A stretch of 64,000 nucleotides of DNA from Prevotella sp. P5-50 (GTDB lineage Bacteria; Bacteroidota; Bacteroidia; Bacteroidales; Bacteroidaceae): the NCBI RefSeq assembly GCF_002251295.1, contig NZ_NPJA01000019.1:62001-126000 (forward strand). The letters are read 5' to 3'. Below the pieces are notes generated by a model. That model saw nothing but the letters and a program-made list of their open reading frames with translations. It was not told the DNA's origin and ran no database searches. The position numbers and the translations under genes are program-made. Position 1 is the first letter of the stretch, and every line of letters starts with the position of its first letter. This document shows positions 25,076 to 35,900 of the stretch, piece by piece.

Positions 25076-28075
25076 TCATTTTTTACGAATCCAGTATATA
25101 CCTCGCTCGGTAAACTCTATTTGCCGTCGCACCATTCCTTTCTCGGTGATATCGCCAGTTTTCGCATCTATCTGCATATATTTATAGGTAGAAGAACTGG
25201 CAAGCGGCAGACTCAATGGTGTACTGGTTGTCTTATATACCACATAGCCACAATCACCTTGCAACAGGTAGTTGTCGTCAATTTTCTGCGGTTTCATCGA
25301 GGTTATGTCACGCAAAAACATCTTATCATTCACCGGAACATTAGCACATGAACCACCTGCCATCAAAGCTGCCCAGCCCATTTCAGGATACTTTTGGGCG
25401 GAATAGATGACTGCTTTATCAGGATAGCTGGTGCGATATTCCGCTACGGCACGATACACGTCATCAAAACGCACACTACCACCACGGATTTTACGCATAT
25501 ACTGGCGTGGTGCCATATTCATACCACCCGGCGGTGCATATTGTCCTTTTTGATGGTTGTACCATTGTTCGATGTCGATGATATCGACAATTTTTGAGCG
25601 TATAGGATCGTTCAGAATACTATCCTGCACATCCTTTGTGACAGCCAGTGCCACCAAAGTGCGACCATTTTCCGTTTCCCATTCAGCAACCACATCGAGC
25701 CAGAAGCGCACAAATTGCAGGGGACCGGTAAATTCCTCACCAATGGAATGTACCACATTAGGCTGTCCTTTGAAAGCATCAAGCATCTGACGGATATATT
25801 GCCGATGAAGCGGACGGAGGCTTTCGTTGGTAGTATCGTAGAAAAGTTGAGCGGTGAAGATACGCTTGTCACCTGTAAAATTGACTGGTTCCAAGAATGG
25901 TGTATGGTTCACATTATTGGCAGTACGCCATGGACAATCAACCCAATGGGCACCAGCCTCCAAGATATTGTGCTGAAAATAGTGTTGGTTTTTGAGTAGG
26001 ATACCTATGTCTTGCGATTTTTCAGCAAACTGACGAAGACGATAGAAATACCACAGATTAGGTTTGGTCAAATCGTAGAGCGACAATCCATCCCATGCTG
26101 TACCTTGTCCGCTACGGGCAAAAGGCTGTTCAAAGAACGGTGCCCATACGTCACCATTCTTACGACGGATGCGTTCATGGTCATCGCGTCGGCGGTCAGT
26201 CCATAGACCATAGTTTTGGCTGAATATTACTGTGTGCGATTTTTTCATGGTTTCTACCACACTATCCACACGGTCGGTGAGACCAGTACCTTCTTCGCCA
26301 GGTACGAAACGAGTGAGTGCAGCTTTGGCTTTAGGCAGGAAACTACTTATCGTGCGACCAGACCACCAAGGCGTTTGATGCTTCTGCCCAACCAATACAG
26401 CACCATTTTTGGTAATCCAACCATTGGTTAGGGCATAGACGGACGGATTCTGTACCGATGGTTTCGGAGATTTACAGACCAAAGGTTTAATCGGTGTAAT
26501 GTCTGCTTCAAAATGTGCGGAATCAATCCAAGCCTCCATCGTAGTACGTGGCAACAGGGCTTCTGTCGACATTTTCATCGCCACTTCCATAGTAGGCGAA
26601 CTGCTTGCAGTAGTATTTCGCTCCAACACACGGCATCGTTTATCTATCTCATCCCGATCGGTAGTTAGGCGTTTCAATAATTGGTCACGATACGCACTAT
26701 AGGGTTTGACATGTTCGTTCATCTTGGAATACTCACCATTGCCTACTATCTGTCCCCAACAACCAATTGAATAATTGCGATTCAGCGTATCAGGTGAATA
26801 GCAGAACAAACCTGCAGCCGTACACTGCCAAAGCGTGCTATTGGCGGTATTCCAGCCTGCGCCAAACTTCTCCAACTCCAGATTACGGAACAAAAGATCG
26901 TTGCCATCAATGTTGACAAGGTCAAACAACAGACCTGGCGCCATGGAAGAGATACTGCCACTGGGACCATACGATTGCCAACTGTCACACTGTACAAAGG
27001 CATTGGGACCAGGAGCAGTATGTCCGGCAGCATAGTCGTTGATGCCATATTCGGAATAACAACGCTGAAAGAGTGTTTTTTCGCCCAATACTAAATAGGT
27101 GCGACGACGTAAACCACCAATCTCTGACACAGGAGTCAATGACTTGCAGTCTTCAACAGTGACCTGAGAAGCGCTGCGACCTACGACAACCGAAGAACCT
27201 GCAAAATGTCGGAAGGTGACCATACGTACCCAGCAATTCTCAGCATCAGTAATTGATACGCCATCCCAACAGTGGTTTTCATCTTTCGGCAAGGTGCGGT
27301 CGTAATCAGATTCAAGTGTAAGATTCTCTACGCCGCAACGTTCAAGGAGCCCTGGTTGGGTATAAGCAACAGCCTTAGCCCCGCCCCACCGTTGTTCTAT
27401 CGAGAGGGTTACGGGAGCGTCGAGCGCCAGTGTATTGCCCTTATACGACATGATACGGCGATTCCAACGCAGATCAATATCCCCAGGATGCCATGCCCAA
27501 TACCCCATCCGCTGGCCTCCGCCAAACGATTCGCAACCGAGTGAGCGAATCCAATCTGCAGTAGAAGGCCGCCATACAAGGAGTCGGGTGCCAGTAGTCC
27601 ATGTTTTGGGTAATGACTTAACACCTATGGATAGAGCGCCAGCAGGCGTATTTTCCACATCAACAGTATCTCCATAGATGCGCTGGGGCTGTCCTTCGAT
27701 ATAGAGTAGCGCTCCCCTGTCGTATCCTGTCTTACGCAGAATGGTGCGGTCGCGACCACTTCCACGAAGCACCACGCCACTGGTTCCTATGCGTAATGGA
27801 GTGGCAAGGTTAAAGACACCGTCTCCCAACAATACCGCACCACGGACACCCAATCGAGCATCGGGTTTCTGCCGACTTACCATGTCAATGGCCTGTTGAA
27901 TCAACGGAGCATCATCACCACCTGTAGGTTGCACATAGACCTTCACGGCAGCATCAGGAATCGGCTGTTCCGAACGTTCATACCCACAATACGAGTAATC
28001 CATCGGCAACACTTGGGCTGCCGATGGAATTACCATAAGTAGGAAAAGGAGTTGTAAGAATCCCTTTTTCATCAT
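25076..28075 (-). CDS. Large exported protein: pectate-lyase-like beta-helix plus C-terminal TIM-barrel-like domain
   Basis: A 999-residue exported protein. The start at 28075 is chosen because the ATG overlaps the TGA of the upstream gene and begins a signal peptide (MMKKGFLQLLFLLMVIPSAAQ). Residues about 35-470 resemble a right-handed beta-helix of the pectate lyase superfamily (DDAPLIQQAIDMV, GVVLRGSGRDRTIL, NCWVRMVTFRHFAGSS). Residues about 560-980 look like a separate alpha/beta domain with the acidic motifs HSIGEEFTGP and DIIDIEQWYN, reminiscent of a glycosidase TIM barrel. Proteins of this layout occur in pectin loci and carry a DUF name (possibly DUF6298); I am not sure which. The activity is unknown. 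Confidence 0.65.
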   Translation of the reverse strand: MMKKGFLQLLFLLMVIPSAAQVLPMDYSYCGYERSEQPIPDAAVKVYVQPTGGDDAPLIQQAIDMVSRQKPDARLGVRGAVLLGDGVFNLATPLRIGTSGVVLRGSGRDRTILRKTGYDRGALLYIEGQPQRIYGDTVDVENTPAGALSIGVKSLPKTWTTGTRLLVWRPSTADWIRSLGCESFGGGQRMGYWAWHPGDIDLRWNRRIMSYKGNTLALDAPVTLSIEQRWGGAKAVAYTQPGLLERCGVENLTLESDYDRTLPKDENHCWDGVSITDAENCWVRMVTFRHFAGSSVVVGRSASQVTVEDCKSLTPVSEIGGLRRRTYLVLGEKTLFQRCYSEYGINDYAAGHTAPGPNAFVQCDSWQSYGPSGSISSMAPGLLFDLVNIDGNDLLFRNLELEKFGAGWNTANSTLWQCTAAGLFCYSPDTLNRNYSIGCWGQIVGNGEYSKMNEHVKPYSAYRDQLLKRLTTDRDEIDKRCRVLERNTTASSSPTMEVAMKMSTEALLPRTTMEAWIDSAHFEADITPIKPLVCKSPKPSVQNPSVYALTNGWITKNGAVLVGQKHQTPWWSGRTISSFLPKAKAALTRFVPGEEGTGLTDRVDSVVETMKKSHTVIFSQNYGLWTDRRRDDHERIRRKNGDVWAPFFEQPFARSGQGTAWDGLSLYDLTKPNLWYFYRLRQFAEKSQDIGILLKNQHYFQHNILEAGAHWVDCPWRTANNVNHTPFLEPVNFTGDKRIFTAQLFYDTTNESLRPLHRQYIRQMLDAFKGQPNVVHSIGEEFTGPLQFVRFWLDVVAEWETENGRTLVALAVTKDVQDSILNDPIRSKIVDIIDIEQWYNHQKGQYAPPGGMNMAPRQYMRKIRGGSVRFDDVYRAVAEYRTSYPDKAVIYSAQKYPEMGWAALMAGGSCANVPVNDKMFLRDITSMKPQKIDDNYLLQGDCGYVVYKTTSTPLSLPLASSSTYKYMQIDAKTGDITEKGMVRRQIEFTERGIYWIRKK

Positions 28076-28764
28076 TTTTCTGTTTTCTTTTGTTGTTCTA
28101 TGCGTTTGTACCATGCCTCACGTTCAGCTTTCAGATTATATCCTCTTGCTGTGAGCCAATTGTTAATGCGCCCTTTGTATTTGCCAAACCAACCATGCTT
28201 CTTATTAGAATTTTCGGCATCCATGGCAAATTCGCGTGCCTCTTTCAACCATGCCAGAATCTGTGTTTTCTCTTCATCCTTGAGTGATGGTATCATTTCA
28301 AGGTGTGCCTGATATGTTTTGGGCACCACGCCATAGGTCATTCCATCTTTCACCGCCTCTACCTGACTATCGTTAAGATAGAGCGAAAGAGCTGCTGTAA
28401 ACTCGAAATGATGCTTGTAGAGTTCTGCATCTCGACTGCGTTCTGCACATTCTATAATATGCTGACGCTGCTTGGAATCAGCCACCGAGTCTTTGGCAAA
28501 GCGTTTTTGCTGTGCACAAGTCTCGTGGATATCGTTGAGCAGGAAGTAACGGTTAGCTATGATATGGCATACATTCTCAGCCTGTTGGGCATCGGCGAGC
28601 TTAAGACCATTCACTATTTTCTGCGATCGTGCCTTGATAGTCTCCACATATTGCGCATCGCGGCCTTCGCTCTTCAGCGCCACTTGAGCTATTGCCGAAA
28701 TAGCAGAGAAGAACAGAAAGCATACGATAGTTGCACATTTTATCATGGTTTTCATCATTGTCAA
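28072..28764 (-). CDS. DUF3826-like exported protein
   Basis: A 230-residue protein with a signal peptide (CATIVCFLFFSAISAIAQ) and a mainly helical mature part rich in K, E and A (ETIKARSQKIVNGLKLAD, FGKYKGRINNWLTARGYN). The pattern matches my memory of DUF3826, a family common next to pectate lyases in Bacteroidetes PULs. Its biochemical role is not known. It is encoded 9 nt after the PL1 gene and overlaps the next start by 4 nt (ATGA), so the three genes form a coupled unit. Confidence 0.65.
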   Translation of the reverse strand: MTMMKTMIKCATIVCFLFFSAISAIAQVALKSEGRDAQYVETIKARSQKIVNGLKLADAQQAENVCHIIANRYFLLNDIHETCAQQKRFAKDSVADSKQRQHIIECAERSRDAELYKHHFEFTAALSLYLNDSQVEAVKDGMTYGVVPKTYQAHLEMIPSLKDEEKTQILAWLKEAREFAMDAENSNKKHGWFGKYKGRINNWLTARGYNLKAEREAWYKRIEQQKKTEK

Positions 28765-28773
28765 TACCTTGTA

Positions 28774-30525
28774 TTACATCAGTTTACCCTTGGCAGCAAG
28801 TGTATCGTAGTTGTTATTGAGATTACGCCAATCCACTTTGCTCTTGGGATCGATGCCATTGATGTACTTTTCTATATTGGTGTATCCATCGCCATTGCAG
28901 TCACCGTTAGCGTCAGAAGGATCGTTAGGATTCAATCCGTTGGCAATTTCCCACTCATCAGGCATACCGTCGCCATCGGTATCTACCCATGGTGTCCAAG
29001 CCTTATATTCAGGATAGCCACCCATCTGACGGGGATCAGTAATGACACCTTGTTTGTAACTGTCCTGCTGAAGACGACGATGTTTGAAGAATCCCTGTTC
29101 GTTTTTCGACTTATCGTGTAGTCCCCACATGTCGCCATAGGGATTGTCTTTTACTTTCTTCTCATACTTCTCCACGAAGTATGCCTGTCCGGTACGCACC
29201 TCATCACAGATACGCTGATCGACGATATCACGTGAGGGAATAGTAGCTCCAGCATTTGACAATACCCAGTCGAAGGCTTTCTCTGCACCCATGATGTTGA
29301 CAAATGGCATTTCGAAAGGTTCGTTGCTACGCATCAGAGCGAGTTCTGTAGCATCAATATCACCATCCTTGTCGGCAGTCTGTATGCCACCATTCCAGTT
29401 GTTGCGCGTCACTTCATCATATCCTTCCATGATATTGCCAGTAGCATACACACGTCCAAACTGCTTAAAGGGGAAGAGATTGACGCTACGGCTCTCCGAT
29501 TTTACAATGCGGTGGCCCACTGGTGAGTTTTTCGGAGTGAGAGGACCTGGTTTATAATAGTTGTTGATGAAGTTGGACATGGTAGTAAACTCACCTCCAT
29601 CAGCAGTACGGTGTACCCAGTTATAAACCACGTTGTTGACGAAGTTGAACACACCGCCCCATCCTATACTTGGGTTACGTCCAGTATTATCTGCCCAAAG
29701 GTTGCGCATAAATGTGGCATTTTCGCCACCGATGGTAGAACCAAAAGCATGGTTCCATGTATCAAGTGCTTTAGCAGAGATGGTGTTCTGAATGGTAACA
29801 TTAACTGTAGGCACCTTTCGTTTGGGTTTTCCATCCTTCATGTCAAACATGTGGCGATAGAATGAAATATTCTCATCCAGTCCCCATTCACATGAACAGT
29901 GGTCGATCATAATATTGCCCACAGGGTTTCCACCGAAGGAATCCTCGCGATGCCATACCAGAGTTTCACCTCTACGGAAGCGCATGTGGCGCACGATAAC
30001 ATCGTGGGTATCCACCTGAAACGACTCGCCAGCAATAATGACACCTTCACCAGGAGCAGTCTGTCCGGCAATAGTGATATATGGCGCACGTACAAAGATG
30101 GGGGATTTCAGACGGATGATGCCCGATACGTTGAATACAACGATGCGTGCACCGCCCTGTTCACATGCCCAACGGAACGATCCGGGACCATCGTCATTGA
30201 GATTGGTGACAGTCAATACCTTTCCGCCACGGCCACCAAAGGTGTACATACCGCCTCCCTCAGCTCCGGGGAAAGCGGGGATTTTTGCCTGACGAAGGTC
30301 GTATGGACGCGAAGCCCAAGGCACATAGGGTTTTCCTTCCTGTGCCTCTTTCACCACGATGGGGAATGCTACTGCCCAAGCTGAGTCGCTATGGGCTTGC
30401 CACTTATTCTCCAAAGAGTCAATCAGTTTTTTTGCTTCCTGTGTGATCTGTGGATACTGGGCTTTGGCTGTTGCAGGAAACAGCAGAGTGGCTGCCATTG
30501 CAGCCATCAAAACAGAGTGTTTCAT
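28774..30525 (-). CDS. Pectate lyase, polysaccharide lyase family 1
   Basis: A 583-residue exported enzyme. After the signal peptide (ends TAKAQ) and about 75 helical residues, a PL1 beta-helix runs from AFPGAEGGGMYTFGGRGGKV. Characteristic blocks are GSFRWACEQGGARIVVFNVSG, ITIAGQTAPGEGV, and DHCSCEWGLDENIS, which contains the aspartates expected to bind calcium. The C terminus carries calcium-loop repeats of thrombospondin type 3 form (DTDGDGMPDEWE, DANGDCNGDGYTN). PL1 enzymes cut alpha-1,4-galacturonan by beta-elimination. It begins the second transcriptional block of the PUL, 237 nt after SusD and its terminator. Confidence 0.9.
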   Translation of the reverse strand: MKHSVLMAAMAATLLFPATAKAQYPQITQEAKKLIDSLENKWQAHSDSAWAVAFPIVVKEAQEGKPYVPWASRPYDLRQAKIPAFPGAEGGGMYTFGGRGGKVLTVTNLNDDGPGSFRWACEQGGARIVVFNVSGIIRLKSPIFVRAPYITIAGQTAPGEGVIIAGESFQVDTHDVIVRHMRFRRGETLVWHREDSFGGNPVGNIMIDHCSCEWGLDENISFYRHMFDMKDGKPKRKVPTVNVTIQNTISAKALDTWNHAFGSTIGGENATFMRNLWADNTGRNPSIGWGGVFNFVNNVVYNWVHRTADGGEFTTMSNFINNYYKPGPLTPKNSPVGHRIVKSESRSVNLFPFKQFGRVYATGNIMEGYDEVTRNNWNGGIQTADKDGDIDATELALMRSNEPFEMPFVNIMGAEKAFDWVLSNAGATIPSRDIVDQRICDEVRTGQAYFVEKYEKKVKDNPYGDMWGLHDKSKNEQGFFKHRRLQQDSYKQGVITDPRQMGGYPEYKAWTPWVDTDGDGMPDEWEIANGLNPNDPSDANGDCNGDGYTNIEKYINGIDPKSKVDWRNLNNNYDTLAAKGKLM

Positions 30526-30617
30526 TGTTTCTTATGTAGATTTTATTGTAGTTGGCTGTGGTATTCGACTATAATAATGACGAAAGGTTTAAAGAAATGT
30601 ACCTATTTATCACAGGA

Positions 30618-30701
30618 TTTTTTTCTGAGGAGATGGGCGGGGGCTGATGGGCTGAGGTTTCTATAGGGAATAGGTTTTCTAGAAAACTTAGCCCGCTCCT
30701 C
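30618..30701 (-). promoter_or_regulatory. Long imperfect inverted repeat between susD and the PL1 gene
   Basis: The arm 30618-30638 (seven T, GAGGAG, GGGC) can pair with 30691-30708 (GCCC, CTCCTC, seven A), with small internal mismatches. A 14-bp palindrome, GTTTTCTAGAAAAC, lies inside at 30674-30687. The arm shares its A-run with the susD terminator tract, so the two structures compete for it in the transcript. The function is unknown. Confidence 0.45.
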
Positions 30702-30744
30702 AAAAAAAGGAATCCCTTGCACCGATGATGCAAGGGATTCCTTT
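30702..30744 (-). terminator. Intrinsic terminator after susD
   Basis: A perfect 16-bp stem (30706-30721 with 30729-30744, AAAGGAATCCCTTGCA) with a 7-nt loop is followed on the minus strand by a seven-U tract. It ends just 19 nt below the susD stop and should separate the abundant susCD message from the enzyme genes. Confidence 0.88.
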
Positions 30745-30762
30745 TGATATGTTTGTTTCAGA

Positions 30763-32934
30763 TTATTCAGCAGTCAGCGGGTCAAACGTACCCATCGCAC
30801 CACCGTTATTAGCGTCTTCCCATCCAATGGTTTGGGGCAAACCGATATTCTTTTCTGAGATAGCCGACGAGAAGCCAAGGAAGTAGTACTTCGCACGGAA
30901 GTTGGTATAGAGATCCACCTTTGTCGACTCACCATTGGTCTCACGGGCGTCGCCCTTCTTCAGTTTGCGCACGAGGTTGTCGCCATACCATGACTTCAGC
31001 GTCTCCAACTGGTCGGTCAGGTCGTTGCGCAAGTCAACGCCAGCAGGACGCGTCACGCCAGCCTTCACCAGAGGATCCGAGTCATAGGTGGTTTTGCCGA
31101 CGCCATACTTATCAGCAGTACGGAACTCCATGTTCTCACGACGCTGACCGTTGAAAGGCTTGAAGCCGAGCCATGTGCAGGTATTGCCACCCCATCCTTT
31201 CAGCACCTTGGCACCGATAGAGGCGAAGTTTGCACCACCATCGAAGAGCAACCAGCGACGCATGTCGTCGAAGCGCTTACCCTCATAGGCAAACTCCACC
31301 TGGCGCTCATAGAGGATTTCGCTCATGCAAGTGGCCTGATCGCCTGGCAGATCATAGGCGGGAACGCCAGCACGCTGACGCACCTGATTGACATAGCCCA
31401 CAGCATCGTTCAACTGACCGGCACCGCAAGCCACCTCAGCGAGGTTGAGCAGCACCTCAGCATAGCGCAGTTCGATGAGCTGTGCTGCTGAATGGAAGGG
31501 CGCGCCATTGCCAGACTGTGTAGGATTGTAGGTGTAGAGAGCAGAAGGATTGACATCGAGGTCATCACTCTTTTTGCGCACGTAGATGCCCTGACGGCTA
31601 GCGAGCAAGTTGTCGGCACCATAAGAGTTGCCACTTTCAGCATTGCCCTGGTCGTCGAGCGTGGTGTACCACACATAGTTCCAAAGCACATAGTTCTTGC
31701 CATCCGATGGGTTGTTGGCATTGGCAGACGAAGCATCGCCATTATAGGCCCAGCGGAAACCAGGCATAGCGAAGGTGCGATAGAAACGTGGGTCGCGGTC
31801 CATGAATGGATAGTTAGCATCGTAAGTATACTTGGAAGTAGGCAGTTTGGTATAGGTTTCCATGCCCTCAGGAATCTTACCATCAGCCATGGGGAACATA
31901 TCTACGAGCATAGCCGAAGCATTCTTGCCCGAGCCACAAGTATTCTTAGGACGGATGCCGTTCTCCCAGTTGTTATTCTTCTGGTTGTCGGCACCTGTGC
32001 CCTTGATGTTGTTGTGGAGTGTCACAAAGACAGCCTCAGGGTTTTGTCCTACCTGAGTGAACTGAGCGGCGAAGTCGCTACCATTCACGTTGTTGGCGGT
32101 TTGATAGAGGCCATAGCCACAAGCATTGATCTTGGCGAGGTCGGCCTTCATCTCGGTGTAGGCATTGGTCCAACGGCTTTCATCGTTGTCGCGGTTGAAG
32201 AGTGGACTTGCCCAAAGCAGCAGCACGCGGCCTTTCAGGGCTAGAGCCGTACCCGTGGTGACGCGTCCCCAGTTGTCTGAGTCCCATCCGCCATTGGTAG
32301 TCTTAGCCTCAAGCAGTTCAGCCGACTGCTTCAAGTCTTCAAGGATGAAGTTGATGCTGGCCTCAGCCGAAGAACGATTGGTGAACGAAGTCTCCACGGG
32401 ATCGAGTGGTTCGGTCACGAGGGGCACGCCACCATACCATTTCACGAGGTTGTAGTAGCACCAGGCACGGAGGAAGTAAGCCTGTCCGAGCATGATATTC
32501 TTATTATCCTCGCTGAGTGTGCACTCTTTGATGTTTTTGATAAAGTCGTTGATATTGCGAATACGACCATAGCAGAGTTCCTGGATATTGCCGTCCGAAC
32601 CCTTGAAATAGTCGGGTACGCTGGTACCCGTAGTTGTCGACGATAGTTCGTTTTGCGGGTCAACGAATGCGCCGAAGCCGCTATATTCCTCTGTAGATTT
32701 GGCAGCGTCGTCGGCATTGCCGCATGAGGGGTACTTCCAAGAGATGTTGCTCACCTGTGGCAACGACCAAGCATAGAGGTCATTGAGGCGGCCGTTGGCA
32801 CCCTCGATATAGTTATATACGTCCTTGTTGACATTGTCGTAGTTCTTCTTTTCCTCAAGGAACGAGTCGCTACAAGCCGAGAAAGCAGCCACTGTCAACA
32901 GACCGAAACTGAAATATTTAATTGTTTTTTTCAT
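30763..32934 (-). CDS. SusD-family outer-membrane glycan-binding lipoprotein
   Basis: A 723-residue lipoprotein with lipobox FSAC at about residue 20. SusD features are the N-terminal helical TPR scaffold with YFLRAWCYYNLVKWYGGVPLV, and the C-terminal block (LRYAEVLLNLAEVA, VNQVRQRAGVPAY, ILYERQVEFAYEGKRFDDMRRW). It is longer than the usual 500-600 residues. SusD proteins sit over the SusC channel and hand it oligosaccharides. It is encoded 39 nt after susC. Confidence 0.95.
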   Translation of the reverse strand: MKKTIKYFSFGLLTVAAFSACSDSFLEEKKNYDNVNKDVYNYIEGANGRLNDLYAWSLPQVSNISWKYPSCGNADDAAKSTEEYSGFGAFVDPQNELSSTTTGTSVPDYFKGSDGNIQELCYGRIRNINDFIKNIKECTLSEDNKNIMLGQAYFLRAWCYYNLVKWYGGVPLVTEPLDPVETSFTNRSSAEASINFILEDLKQSAELLEAKTTNGGWDSDNWGRVTTGTALALKGRVLLLWASPLFNRDNDESRWTNAYTEMKADLAKINACGYGLYQTANNVNGSDFAAQFTQVGQNPEAVFVTLHNNIKGTGADNQKNNNWENGIRPKNTCGSGKNASAMLVDMFPMADGKIPEGMETYTKLPTSKYTYDANYPFMDRDPRFYRTFAMPGFRWAYNGDASSANANNPSDGKNYVLWNYVWYTTLDDQGNAESGNSYGADNLLASRQGIYVRKKSDDLDVNPSALYTYNPTQSGNGAPFHSAAQLIELRYAEVLLNLAEVACGAGQLNDAVGYVNQVRQRAGVPAYDLPGDQATCMSEILYERQVEFAYEGKRFDDMRRWLLFDGGANFASIGAKVLKGWGGNTCTWLGFKPFNGQRRENMEFRTADKYGVGKTTYDSDPLVKAGVTRPAGVDLRNDLTDQLETLKSWYGDNLVRKLKKGDARETNGESTKVDLYTNFRAKYYFLGFSSAISEKNIGLPQTIGWEDANNGGAMGTFDPLTAE

Positions 32935-32973
32935 ATTCTTATACTATTATATATAATGTATCCCAATAATGAA

Positions 32974-35900
32974 TTAGAACGAGAGGTTGACACCAACAGT
33001 CCACTTGCGGAGGTTAGGATAGCTGCCGTAAGTGCCTGCCATAGGATTCATAAACTTATCAGGATAGGGGTTGTAGAAGTTGAGCACGTTCTGACCCGTC
33101 ACGTTGACACGGATGTTGTTGATACCAAATTTCTTGTAGAGGCTTGAAGGAATGGTATAAGCCAAGGTCAGACGGTTGAGGGCCACACGTGCAGCACTCA
33201 CTCTCCAGAACGAAGAGGTCACGGCATTCACATTGCTATAAGCCAGGTTAGGATACTGTGCGTCGCGGTTGGCTTCCATCAGCAGATTTCCGCTTCCATC
33301 ATAGATATCCTGATATACAAACATGTTGTCGGGATTCCAGAACGACGGCATGTTGCAGTATTCCAGGCTACCGTTGGGTTTCAGAGCAGCCGAAGGCACT
33401 ACGGTGTAGCCACCCCAGCTTGCGCCAAACTGAGCGGTGAGCGAGATGCCCTTCCATTCAGCGCCGGCATTGATGGTGAATCCATAAGGGTTGGTGCGGT
33501 TGGAGAGTTGCACCTGGTCGAGCTCCTCGTCCACGTTGTGGTCGGGACCAGCATAAGTGCCGTTCTCTTGCAATGCGCCACGCACATCCTTATAGATCAG
33601 CATACCTGGGCGAACCTGTTCTTTGGTCATGCCCATATAGGTGCCATAGCTGCCGTCTTCCTTCTTCATATACATGTCGAAGTATTCGTTGATGTCCTGG
33701 AATGAACGGAACATGCCAATGCACTGCATACCCCAGAGTCCCATGTCGGTGCGATGTCCTTTGGTAATTTGGCGATACAGTGAGTTGCCAGTCACCCAGT
33801 CCATCACGAGGACCTCATTGTCGCGATAGCCAGTGTTGAGACCAATGCGATATTTGAAGTCCTTGCCAATCTTGTCACGCCAGTTGACGCTGAGCTCCCA
33901 TCCCCAGCTGTTCATCTCGCCGAGGTTGACAGCGGCACTCTGAGTACCAACGGTAGAAGGCACGCTCTGCTTGATGTTCATCAGCATTTCGCGGTTCTTC
34001 TCATTGTAGTATTCAGCAGAAACGGCGAGTCGCTTGTTGAGCACCTGGAAGTCAACACCGATGTTGGTCTTGTAGGACTTGTCCCAATGCACGTCGCGGT
34101 TGACGGCCGAGTTGTTTTTATTGATGGTGATACGGCTACCCGAATCGATGTTCGCACCCGTACCGAAGATGATACCCTTGTTGGCATCCTGTGCATAGAC
34201 CTGCATCCACTGCCAAGCAGCGGTGTTGTCACGACCGGTCATACCCCAGCTGGCACGCAGTTTGAGGAAGTCAACCCAAGATGCAGCTTTCTGGAACCAT
34301 TTCTCTTCGCTGATTACCCAACCTGCTGATACTGCAGGGAATGTTCCCCAATAGTTTTCTGGAGCAAATTTAGTAGAAGCGTCAGAGCGGAGCAAGAATT
34401 CGAAGAGGTATTTATCAGCATAAGCGTAGTTGATACGTCCGATGTACGACATCGTACCGCTCTCACTGCGGGTGAACACCGTGGTGCGTTCGCCGCTAGC
34501 CGAGTTATACTGACCTGTGGTGAAGGGATAAGGAGTCTGACGCTGACCTTCGAGGTATTCACTCTCGGCCTCCGACTTCTCAATGGCGAAGAGCGCGTTG
34601 ACATGATGCTGTCCGAAGTCACGCGCATAGGTTGCGGTGAAGTTCATCTGATAGTTGTCGGTGCGTGTCATGGTGCGGTAGAGCATATCGCCGTTGGCCC
34701 TTTCGAGAGCCACGAAGTTGCTATTGGCGAGATAGTCGAAGCCCTCTTCATCGCCAGATGTTGGTGTATAGAGGTGCTGACCGCTACCATAGCGTTGGTT
34801 CATCTTATAGAGTGTGAAGTGAGAACCATACTGGTTGTTCTTCGTGTTGTTGATACTCTTCGAGTAAGAGAACTTCAGTTTCAGTCCTTTGAGGATGTTG
34901 CTCCATCCGAAGTCGTAGGTGATGCCAGCGTTGATGTTCATGTTGTTGCTCATCGAACGGCTGTAGTCGCCATTGTTCTGCAGCACCGAGAAGTTGTAGT
35001 TCTGGTTTTGGTTCACCTCCGAGTTGCTGACTCCATAGGCAGCCATAGGCATGCCGTTGATATATTCGGGAATATATCCTGGGTGAGTGAGCAGCAGGTT
35101 ATAGTCTTTCTCATTGCCCGAACCGCCCACTTTCACGAGTGGTGTATTCTTTTTGCCATAGTCGCCGCTGATGGTCAGATTGGCACCGAGCCACTTGCTG
35201 ACCTTCACGTCGATGCCGGCGCGATAGTTCCAGCGGTTGTAGTCGAGGCGTCCGAGGTTACCGTCCTGTGTGAAGTAAGAAATACCTCCAAAGTAACTGA
35301 CACGCTCCGTGGCACCGCTGATATTGGCAGAATGCTTCTGCGTGAATCCTGTCTCCCAGTTGTCGCCCAGCAAATCATAATTGAGATTCTTCATAGCCTC
35401 GAGCTCATCCTTCTGAAAGAGTGCGGTGGTTTTGTTGAGCGAAGTGTTGGTGGGGTCGGCGGCAGCCACTGCATTGTAGAGACGACCATAGTTATAGGTG
35501 CTCAGCATTTTGGGGCGAGCCACCTCATCGGTAAAACCGAAGGTTCCGCTATAGCTGATGGTTGGTTTGCCAATCTTACCCTTTTTGGTGGTCACGAGGA
35601 TTACACCATTGGCAGCACGTGCACCATAAACGGCGGCAGAAGCGTCTTTCAATACAGAGATGCTCTCCACTTCAGAGGGATCGAGGTTATTGAATGCCTC
35701 AGCACCGAGGTTTTGGGTGCTGTTGCCAATCTTGATATCGTTGGGATATACATAACCATCGATAACGAAGAGAGGCTCCTGTGCGCTGACGCCCACGGAA
35801 CCGAGTGAGTTGGTATCACGTATCTTAATGGTGGCGCGCTCGCCTGGACGGGCATCACCGCCACTAACCGACATACCATTAACCAGTCCGCTCAGTGTAG

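Noticed and set aside
34603..35808. 401-codon open frame antisense to susC
   Set aside because: It lies wholly inside the clearly coding susC frame, has no family motif, and long antisense frames are common opposite this codon usage.
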